Assembly (NCBI GenBank): GCA_015060395.1
Contig: SUYP01000022.1
Coordinates: 1 to 48,541, forward strand
Reading direction: 5' to 3'
Source of the DNA: Bacteroidales bacterium
Lineage (GTDB): Bacteria > Bacteroidota > Bacteroidia > Bacteroidales > UBA932
Length of the DNA stretch: 48,541 bases
Translations under genes and position numbers: made by a program
The notes under the pieces: model-generated
Databases searched by the model: none
Seen by the model: only the letters and a program-made list of their open reading frames with translations
Told to the model about the DNA's origin: nothing
Shown: positions 42,165-48,541 of the stretch, one piece after another
Layout of the letters: every line of letters begins with the position of its first letter
Position numbering within the stretch: the stretch's first letter is position 1

Positions 42165-43706
42165 TTACTTCGGGGCGTTACGATAGACATCGTCAATGGT
42201 AAGGGCATTGGTGTAGGAGCTCACGAGAGCCTCGATCGCGGCCTTGGCTTCAGTCGAGCAGTATGCTCCGGTGCCGTGGTTGATGAATGCGTGGCGTTCT
42301 TCTCCGGCTCCCTTGGCACCGTTGTCCCAGATGATGGAAGGAACTCCGTAGGTCTTGGACAGCTTGGCATAATACTTAAGGTAATACTGCTGGAAGGCCT
42401 GCTCGCGTGCAGAGGCACGGTTGACACAGCCGAATTCGCCCATATATACAGGAATGCCCTTGGATATATAATTCTTATAAATCTTTTCAAACACCTTCCT
42501 GAGGTCTGATTCATTGTCTCCATTCACTTTCTTTGAGGACTCTGCCGTATGGCCCCATTCCGATTTCTTGGCAGCAAGAGTATAATCGTAAGGGTCATAA
42601 CAATGGACAGACATCATCAGACGGTCCTTTGCCGTATCCTCAGGCATAACGAAAGACTCCAGGGAAATATCCACATTGGTGCAATATGCAGGAATACCGA
42701 GGATTCTGTCTGCATTCTGTCCTCCGGAGGCACGCACGGCATTCACGAATGCCTGATTCCACTCGTTCAGACACTTGTACTGCTTGCCGCCGTCGTTACG
42801 GTTGGCACCCCAGCCCCAGCCTCCGTCGTGGATTTCATTGAAAGCCTCGAAGATAAGGAAGTCACCCTTATCCTTGAACTTGTCGGCAATCTGTCCCCAC
42901 ATCGCTCCGACCTGCTCAAGGATCTGCTTCTGGACATCCGGATTCTTCGCAGCTGTCTTGATATCAAGCCAGAACTGGCTGTCAGCTCCGTCGTGATGCA
43001 TATTGATTATAGCATTAAGGCCGGCTGCCTCGGCATATCCCACGACCTCGGCAACTCTGTCAAGCCAGGCGTCTTCTATCTTATAGTCAGGAGCCGGGCC
43101 TATATGTCCGACCCAGGTCACCGGAATACGTACGGTATTGAATCCTGCCGCCTTCACCTTGGTGAAAGTAGCCTGAGTAGCCTTGGGATTGCCCCAGAAG
43201 GTCTCGCCTGAGACTCCATTGTTATGCGCATCGAAATGATTGCCCATATTCCAGCCTATGCCGAGACGTTCAGCGAACTGCCAGGCAAGGTTGCCGTTGT
43301 TTTCAGGAACAGTCCAGGAACCTCCCTGGCCACCATCACCACCGTTACCTCCGGTGTCCTCTCCTGCTTCCTGTGATATCTCGACATACATCTTCTCATC
43401 ACCGGCAACGACAGAAAGCCTCGTATGACGCTCCTTGGCGACGGTGTTATTCTGTACGATAACCGTGACAACGGTCTTATGGTCAGCACTCTTCGCCCCT
43501 TTCCTGGCCGAAATCCAGTTATCTCCGGGAACAAGGTACAATGACTCGGAAGCAGTCACCGTAATAGTCTGTTCGCCGCCTTCAGCGGTGAATTCCAATG
43601 AGGTCTTGTCAACGGACAGTTTCACGATCTCCGGCTGCTCTGGATTTTCGGGGCCACAGGAAATAGCCAGAATAAGGGTCGAAAGTATGTATAAAATTTT
43701 TCTCAT
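42165..43706 (-). CDS. BACON-GH5 endo-glycanase lipoprotein (GH5_4-like)
   Basis: This 513-residue lipoprotein (MRKILYILSTLILAISC) has a BACON domain (about 27-113), where KLSVDKTSLEFTAEGGEQTI, DNWISARKG and ERHTRLSVVAG are typical. A glycine-rich linker (GGNGGDGGQGG) leads to a GH5 barrel of subfamily 4 style: GIGWNMGNHFDA, WGNPKATQATF, VRIPVTWVGHIG, INMHHDG, acid/base E290 in IFEAFNE, VHCYDPYDYT, nucleophile E423 in YMGEFG, and IIWDNG. It probably cuts beta-1,4-glucan or glucomannan at the surface, with BACON acting as a spacer. It lies between two GH26 genes. Confidence 0.92.
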   Translation of the reverse strand: MRKILYILSTLILAISCGPENPEQPEIVKLSVDKTSLEFTAEGGEQTITVTASESLYLVPGDNWISARKGAKSADHKTVVTVIVQNNTVAKERHTRLSVVAGDEKMYVEISQEAGEDTGGNGGDGGQGGSWTVPENNGNLAWQFAERLGIGWNMGNHFDAHNNGVSGETFWGNPKATQATFTKVKAAGFNTVRIPVTWVGHIGPAPDYKIEDAWLDRVAEVVGYAEAAGLNAIINMHHDGADSQFWLDIKTAAKNPDVQKQILEQVGAMWGQIADKFKDKGDFLIFEAFNEIHDGGWGWGANRNDGGKQYKCLNEWNQAFVNAVRASGGQNADRILGIPAYCTNVDISLESFVMPEDTAKDRLMMSVHCYDPYDYTLAAKKSEWGHTAESSKKVNGDNESDLRKVFEKIYKNYISKGIPVYMGEFGCVNRASAREQAFQQYYLKYYAKLSKTYGVPSIIWDNGAKGAGEERHAFINHGTGAYCSTEAKAAIEALVSSYTNALTIDDVYRNAPK

Positions 43707-43712
43707 AGTTTT

Positions 43713-43748
43713 AGATTTCTCCACTCACTTCGTTCGGTCGAAATGACA
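43713..43748. repeat. Dispersed intergenic repeat (copy D)
   Basis: Between the GH26 and GH5 genes: GATTTCTCCACTCACTTCGT, then TCGGTCGAAATGACA. ATTTC and GAAAT can pair. The ending GAAATGACA is the reverse of the TGTCAT start of copies A and B, so it is a related small palindrome. Confidence 0.5.
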
Positions 43749-43750
43749 GT

Positions 43751-45232
43751 TTACTTCAAGGACGGCATATCTTCGCGGGTCATCACGTATGGACTGGACA
43801 TCACCTGTTTCCAGTAATCCGAAGTATTGAGCTTGAAATTGTTGTCGGACGGAGTCAGTACTATGTTTCCGTTGCTGTCGGAATTGCACCAAACCATAAA
43901 CCACGACCACTTGTTGCCAGCTTCCATACATTTTGCTGGGTCAGGAATATTGCCGCACTCGCTAACAGTTACAAGCTTCTTACCCTTGGTCAGATCCACA
44001 AGTGCCTGATACTGACGGGTCTTCGCATCTGTATTGGCCTCATATATATCCACTCCGAGGATGTCAACATATTCGTCTCCCGGATACCAGTCGAGATACT
44101 GGTCCTCAGCTCCCTTGGTAACATCCACCGTCCATACCCAGATAAGGTTGTCAAGGCCATAGACATTCACCAGCTGGTCATAGAGAAGTCTCCAGAGCTG
44201 CTTGCAAGGCTCTGCACCGTTTCGTCCCCACCAGAACCACGCTCCATTAGGGCCATAAAGGTCATAATTGCCGGCAGCCTCGTGAAGAGGACGCCATATC
44301 ACCGGAATATTCTCATCTTCAAGAAGCTGGAGATAGCCTGCGACTTCCTCGATATCCTTCATAATGAAGTCATTCTGCCAGGTACCTGGCTTCAAAGCCT
44401 CCCTGATGTCAAAGGAAGTCTTGTCGCAATAGAAGGCATAGCCGTCGAAGTTGTAGTTGTTCACGCCATTGTCCCAGTCCGCCTTGCTGTTTGGCACATT
44501 CCAATGCCACATATAGTTCACAAGACCGTTTGCAGCCCACTGCTCCTTCGGTGCGGAAATGTCATTGTAGTTCTGCACCCAGCTCCAGTTGTCCGGAGTC
44601 GGAGAGAACTGGAGGAAGAGGAAATCATATCCTGCGAGGGCGGGATGCCTGCCTGTATGATTATAGACAGCATCTATGAAATCATTCTTGTGGGAATGGC
44701 TCGACTGCACGCCGGAAAGAGTCTTCTTTCCGCTCTGCTCGAGCAGGAAGTTATAGACATTCTTAGCCTGCTGGGAGGCATTCGGATTGACAAGGGTCTT
44801 GACAGGATTCAGGTCGGATGGTACGTATGGCTCTATGTATTTCATTGAGAATGAGACACGCATCTCGTCAGAGCCATCCTGATCGGTCTTATATCCCTGG
44901 ACCGTACCGGCCGGGAGATATACCGAATAGGTCTTGCCTCCTTCAAGGGATGAAAGCTCTATCTTCAGCTCAGCCATATTCGGATTGACATTATCGATGA
45001 CTGCTCCATTGTCCACGGTGATCTTTTCTCTCTGCGCAGAAGGACACTTGATATTCTGGTCGAAAGTCATCACAAGCGTGAGCTTCTCTCCTGTCAGATC
45101 CTTGGCACCGTCTGCAGGATCGCTTGAAACCAGTTTCGGTCCTGCGACCTTTTCTACAACGGGGTCAACCGGCTCCTGACACCCTGCCAGAAGCAGTCCA
45201 AGACTTAAAATTCCAAATAAAAACCTTTTCAT
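43751..45232 (-). CDS. Surface GH26 beta-mannanase with Ig-like N-domain
   Basis: This 493-residue lipoprotein (MKRFLFGILSLGLLLAGC, Cys18) has an SbsA/Big_5-type Ig-like domain (about 30-132, with PADGAKDLTGEKLTLVMTFD and YLPAGTVQGYK). A GH26 barrel follows, with KKTLSGVQSSHSHKNDF, HPALAGYDF, acid/base E318 in WRPLHEAAGNYDLYGPNGAW, WYPGDEYVDILGVDIYE, and nucleophile E425 in VTVSECGN. The extra domain and lipid anchor suit a surface endo-mannanase that makes the first cuts. The start at 45232 is at the signal peptide; ATGs 15-18 nt upstream are possible. An 11-12-bp hairpin lies between it and the upstream glycan-binding protein gene. Confidence 0.92.
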   Translation of the reverse strand: MKRFLFGILSLGLLLAGCQEPVDPVVEKVAGPKLVSSDPADGAKDLTGEKLTLVMTFDQNIKCPSAQREKITVDNGAVIDNVNPNMAELKIELSSLEGGKTYSVYLPAGTVQGYKTDQDGSDEMRVSFSMKYIEPYVPSDLNPVKTLVNPNASQQAKNVYNFLLEQSGKKTLSGVQSSHSHKNDFIDAVYNHTGRHPALAGYDFLFLQFSPTPDNWSWVQNYNDISAPKEQWAANGLVNYMWHWNVPNSKADWDNGVNNYNFDGYAFYCDKTSFDIREALKPGTWQNDFIMKDIEEVAGYLQLLEDENIPVIWRPLHEAAGNYDLYGPNGAWFWWGRNGAEPCKQLWRLLYDQLVNVYGLDNLIWVWTVDVTKGAEDQYLDWYPGDEYVDILGVDIYEANTDAKTRQYQALVDLTKGKKLVTVSECGNIPDPAKCMEAGNKWSWFMVWCNSDSNGNIVLTPSDNNFKLNTSDYWKQVMSSPYVMTREDMPSLK

Positions 45233-45319
45233 ATAGTGCTGCAACATCATTATTTCGGATTCACCCTCCCTCATCGTCACATCCGCTTGAGCATAAAGAG
45301 ACAGAATCGCATATTTGGC

Positions 45320-45349
45320 TCCAATGGAGGCGGTCAGGCCTCCATTGGA
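45320..45349. repeat. Perfect 12-bp hairpin after the IPT/TIG gene
   Basis: TCCAATGGAGGC (45320-45331) pairs with GCCTCCATTGGA (45338-45349), with a 6-nt loop. On the minus strand it starts 10 nt after the stop of the glycan-binding protein gene and has no T-run, so a role in mRNA end protection or partial attenuation is likelier than full termination. Confidence 0.65.
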
Positions 45350-45359
45350 AATATAGGTA

Positions 45360-47756
45360 TTACTGAAGAGTAATCTTTGTATAGATAAGACCAGAACCCT
45401 GAAGGATGAATGAAGCACCCCAACCTGCTGATGATGTCAGTGCAGCCTGAATGGCTTCATCTACCACAAACGATACATAGCCAAGCGATCCGTCCCAATT
45501 GCTCTGATTGAACTGTGTTCCGACAGCATCCGAGAACTTGATCTGGCCTCCCCAGTGAGCATCGAATGCCTGAACTGACCAAGCAGAAGGATCAGTCAGA
45601 TTGAAGTAGATCTTGATTGTCTGACCTACCTGAAGGTTTGCATTTCTCCAGTCCGAATTGTCAGCTCCTCCGAGTTCAAGATTTACAGCATAGCCCTGAG
45701 GGTCCGCTTCACCTTCCCAGATTGTAGCCTCCTGAGAAATCTCAGAGGTGAGGGTGAGCTTGGTGAGGGTGTAGTTTGCACCTGTCATCACGAGACCGCC
45801 CTGATTTACGAGCATATCGATATCGGCAGCTGTAAGCTTGATAGCATAGTATGTCGTTCCTGGAGTCATCGGAATATTTCCTTCTCCTGGAGCAGCTTCA
45901 AGACCAGATGGGATTGAGGCCCAGCTTCCGTTACCGAAGCGAACCTGCCAGTATGTCTGAGCTTCGTCAAGATTGAAGTATGCAGTAAGGACAGTACCTG
46001 GCTTGACTGTGCTCCAGTCATATCCGCCCCAAGAAAGATCGGACATACCGCTCCAGTTGAGAGCAGCTTCACCTTCCCAGATAGTCTTGATGTCAAGCTC
46101 GAGACCTACCTCGATCTGAGTAGCCACTGTCTCTACATCACCGCTGAAGAGATGGAAGTTGAGGTTATACATACCAGCCTTGCACCAAGGCATAAGGAAA
46201 CGCACCTCTTCGTCTGTACGGAGACTGTACTGAGTAACCTTTGTCTCACCTATGAAGATGTTCTCAACGAGGCTGAAGTTAGAACCCTTGAGAACAACTT
46301 CCTGTCCGATATGCTGCATTGCAGGCATTTCGGTAACGATAACGAGAGAGTGATAGTTCACCTTAACCTCGTCAGCAGACTCTACTGTAACACCATTCTC
46401 AAGAGTAAGAGCTACCTTACCTGAAACAGATGTAAGAGCAGTCTTGACGATAACTTCACCGTTTGCATACTCGAACTCAGCATCTCTTCCGCCGAGAGTA
46501 GCAGCAACAACAAGATCAAGGTCATCTCCCTTCACTGTGATGTTCTCATCACCTGCATAGAGCTCGAGAGGAGTCATCTCTGTGATAACAGGCTTCACAA
46601 GCTCGATAGCCTCAGTCTCTACGGTCTTGCCGTTGGCAAGGGAGAGGACAACTGTTCCGTCAACTGCAGCTGCAGGGATAGAGAAAGTGATCTTATTGTC
46701 GGCAAATGCATATTCAAGGGCTGTACCGGCGAGAGATGCACCTGTAACGAGGTCGAGGTCCTTACCTGTAACGACAGCGTTGAGACCGGCCTTGTAGCGG
46801 CTTTCAGCCTTAATAGCGACATTTGTAGGGACTACTGTTGTATAAGCACCAGCCTTGAACTCCTTGCCAGCGAATGAAGTGAGAACCACCTCACCCTCTA
46901 CAACGCTTGCAGGAAGAACAACCTTTACAGACTTGTTATCCTCAGCGAGAACGAAGTCTACTTCTGTATCTGTTGCTGTGCCATCTGCTGCGGTTACTCT
47001 GAAAGCAGCCTTTGCGATCATATCAAGGTATGTACCCTGAACTGTGATCTCGGCACCAGCCTTGAGCATTCCTCTGTCAGCAGCCTTGACTGTAGGGTCA
47101 CCGATGACGAGTTCCTCCTTCGAAGGAACATTGTTAGGGATAAGGCCCTCAGGATTGTTGTTCTCGTCAACATCACCGATGGTCACAGGACCTGTAACGG
47201 CATTCGAAGGAACGATGAACTTGAGTTCGCGACGGCTCTTCGCAGTAATCTGCTCGCCTGTAACATATACACCGTTGTTGAGGACGATCTGCTGTACATT
47301 ATAGAGATAATCACCCTTTACAGTCACCTCGTCACCTGGCATTGCATTTGCCGGCGAGAATGAATCAAGGACGATACCTTCTGTAAATGTAAGTTCGGCC
47401 ATACTCTGATAAGTATTGCCGGCGTTATCGGTTATGACTACAGGACCGGTAACGGAAGCATCCTCTGCACCGGCAGCAGGAGTCACGACGCGGATCTCGC
47501 TGACTCTTCCTGATGAAATGACCTCAATTTCAGTAATTGGCTCGGAACCAGGAATCTGCACCTCGACAATCCTGTCAAGATTACTACCCATAATACGGAG
47601 TTCCGCTCCGCGGACTACCGGGTTTGGAGCGAATGCACCAAACACTACTGCATCATCTGAGAACTGGTCTGTAGAAATCTCTTCACGAGTACAAGAGACG
47701 AGTCCTACAAAAGAGCAGAGGGCAAGAAGTATTGAATATCTGAATATATTTTTCAT
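45360..47756 (-). CDS. IPT/TIG-repeat surface glycan-binding lipoprotein
   Basis: This 798-residue lipoprotein (signal ending GLVSC) has six Ig-like IPT/TIG-type repeats over about 30-555. Each is marked by a GxxLDxV-like turn: GSNLDRIVEVQIPG, GDYLYNVQQIVLN, GTYLDMIAKAAF, GKDLDLVTGASL, GDDLDLVVAATL and GSNFSLVENIFI. Two C-terminal beta-sandwich modules follow (about 558-677 and 678-798), both beginning TIWEGEA, which look like tandem carbohydrate-binding modules. In position it matches a SusE/SGBP-type protein. It would hold mannan at the surface for the SusCD pore. The start at 47756 is the signal peptide methionine. Confidence 0.85.
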   Translation of the reverse strand: MKNIFRYSILLALCSFVGLVSCTREEISTDQFSDDAVVFGAFAPNPVVRGAELRIMGSNLDRIVEVQIPGSEPITEIEVISSGRVSEIRVVTPAAGAEDASVTGPVVITDNAGNTYQSMAELTFTEGIVLDSFSPANAMPGDEVTVKGDYLYNVQQIVLNNGVYVTGEQITAKSRRELKFIVPSNAVTGPVTIGDVDENNNPEGLIPNNVPSKEELVIGDPTVKAADRGMLKAGAEITVQGTYLDMIAKAAFRVTAADGTATDTEVDFVLAEDNKSVKVVLPASVVEGEVVLTSFAGKEFKAGAYTTVVPTNVAIKAESRYKAGLNAVVTGKDLDLVTGASLAGTALEYAFADNKITFSIPAAAVDGTVVLSLANGKTVETEAIELVKPVITEMTPLELYAGDENITVKGDDLDLVVAATLGGRDAEFEYANGEVIVKTALTSVSGKVALTLENGVTVESADEVKVNYHSLVIVTEMPAMQHIGQEVVLKGSNFSLVENIFIGETKVTQYSLRTDEEVRFLMPWCKAGMYNLNFHLFSGDVETVATQIEVGLELDIKTIWEGEAALNWSGMSDLSWGGYDWSTVKPGTVLTAYFNLDEAQTYWQVRFGNGSWASIPSGLEAAPGEGNIPMTPGTTYYAIKLTAADIDMLVNQGGLVMTGANYTLTKLTLTSEISQEATIWEGEADPQGYAVNLELGGADNSDWRNANLQVGQTIKIYFNLTDPSAWSVQAFDAHWGGQIKFSDAVGTQFNQSNWDGSLGYVSFVVDEAIQAALTSSAGWGASFILQGSGLIYTKITLQ

Positions 47757-47774
47757 AATCTTTCCCATTTAAAA

Positions 47775-48541
47775 TTATTTGGCAGGAACTGCACGGAGGT
47801 TATCGATTCTGAAGATAGGAGTACACTCTGCACCCATGACACCACCGCTCCAAGGCCAGATCACGAATGTCGCGAAATCCTCAGGCTTTGAAAGAGGAAC
47901 TGCACCTGCTGTACCGTCTGCATTGTATGTGAATTCAGAGAAAGGAACAGTCACAGTGATCCACTTATCACCTGTGTCGAACGAGCCTGCAGTCTCCCAA
48001 GGACGATAGAGTCCGCGGCAGAGGTCGAGACCACCGTCGGTAGCTGATGTATGAAGGAATGTGTTGTTCTGCCAAGAATCGTTGGCTGCCTTGTCAGCGC
48101 TACAGAAGATGAGCTGCATTGCACCGGACATCCAAGGATTGCTTGATGGAATGTAAAGCTCAAACTTGAGGGCCATATTCTGCCAGTTGCTGAAGTCGAT
48201 GATATTGCACAGAGGCACACCGGCACCTTCTGTAATACCCATTGGGTTACCGTCCCATCTACCGCACCAGAAGTCAATCTTGAAGTCCTCGTTCCAAGCT
48301 CCGGCAGCATCAAGAGGATTGGCACTCTTGAGCTCAACGTAGTTGCCCATAATACCGCCTTCAGAACTGTAAGTACCGCTGAAGTTCCATCCCTGAGGCA
48401 CTACGCCGTGAGTGCTGCTTGAGTTGTTCGGACCGTCGAAGTCTGTGATGAGACCGCCGCAGAAGTCGTAGTATGAGAACGGTGAGCGCGCAAGACCAGA
48501 CTCAGTCTCGACCTTGATCTTGCCAGGCTTTGCATCAGCCG
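47775..48541 (-). CDS. Glycan-binding surface protein, C-terminal part (runs off window)
   Basis: The frame is open to the window edge and shows 254 residues. They include YYDFCGGLITDFDGP, VVPQGWNFSGTYSSEGG, the WCGRWDGNPMGI stretch, NMALKFELYIPSSNPWMSGAM and the closing CTPIFRIDNLRAVPAK. This fits the C-terminal glycan-binding domain of the SGBP-B type proteins of Bacteroidota loci, which usually carry IPT repeats in front. Aromatic residues (YY, W, WNF) probably line the sugar cleft. The N-terminus and probably susC/susD lie beyond 48541. It ends 18 nt before the next gene's start, so it is in the same operon. Confidence 0.8.
   Translation of the reverse strand, partial: ADAKPGKIKVETESGLARSPFSYYDFCGGLITDFDGPNNSSSTHGVVPQGWNFSGTYSSEGGIMGNYVELKSANPLDAAGAWNEDFKIDFWCGRWDGNPMGITEGAGVPLCNIIDFSNWQNMALKFELYIPSSNPWMSGAMQLIFCSADKAANDSWQNNTFLHTSATDGGLDLCRGLYRPWETAGSFDTGDKWITVTVPFSEFTYNADGTAGAVPLSKPEDFATFVIWPWSGGVMGAECTPIFRIDNLRAVPAK

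Noticed and set aside
45360..47756. CRISPR array or tandem DNA repeat suggested by similar phrases across this gene
   Set aside because: The similarities follow protein repeat borders, spacing varies, and the frame is intact; it is a repeat protein.
1..48541. Prophage, integrase, restriction-modification or CRISPR defence system
   Set aside because: No integrase, phage structural, cas, methylase or nuclease-defence gene is seen; YraN and ComM are ordinary chromosomal genes.

Overview
The window is chromosomal DNA of a gut-type member of the Bacteroidales (Bacteroidota). This rests on promoters of the TTTG-N19/20-TAnnTTTG type, many lipoproteins with a Cys near residue 17-20, a TonB receptor with a carboxypeptidase-like N-domain, BACON, FISUMP and IPT/TIG surface proteins, DUF4876 and DUF6850 proteins, and a glycan-utilisation locus. 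The short SufD and the gene order would suit a Rikenellaceae-like or related uncultured lineage, but that placement is a guess. No gene-free stretch exceeds 300 bases.

Region 1 (1-7483) is housekeeping. It holds the start of rplC on the minus strand behind its own promoter and a secreted metallophosphatase. A plus-strand run follows: cdaA, mutS2, a small lipoprotein, a YraN nuclease-fold protein, manC and a GatB/YqeY protein. Region 2 (7484-11601, minus) holds a GH20 hexosaminidase lipoprotein, pheS, a nitroreductase and a small secreted protein. Region 3 (11701-20720, plus) holds a C69 peptidase and then a likely operon of TonB receptor, DUF4876 lipoprotein, DUF6850 barrel protein and a fimbrillin/FISUMP lipoprotein, closed by a very strong terminator. 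Region 4 (20790-24526) holds a ComM-like ATPase, tsaE, a propeller-like lipoprotein and an orphan, N-terminally short HigA-type antitoxin.

Region 5 (24523-29127, minus) is a tightly coupled operon sufB-pnuC-sufC-sufD-ispE. The sufD reading frame carries a 136-bp palindromic element, read through in frame. This is the most unusual object in the window. A MORN-repeat/TonB-C-terminal protein and a tRNA-Gly(GCC) gene follow.

Region 6 (30487-48541, minus, running off the window end) is a polysaccharide utilisation locus for beta-mannan, most likely galactoglucomannan. In transcription order it encodes two surface glycan-binding proteins, GH26, GH5 with BACON, GH26, a GH130 mannosylglucose phosphorylase, a GPH-type symporter, a GH5_2 lipoprotein, a GH36 alpha-galactosidase, a GH94 cellobiose phosphorylase and a GH5 lipoprotein. 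Surface GH26 and GH5 enzymes would cut the backbone, GH36 would remove galactose, the symporter would import oligosaccharides, and the two cytoplasmic phosphorylases would release Man-1-P or Glc-1-P. SusC/SusD, a regulator and a mannobiose epimerase are not in view; SusC/D probably lie beyond 48541. Large hairpins sit just after several stop codons of this locus, and short dispersed repeats sit between genes across the window.
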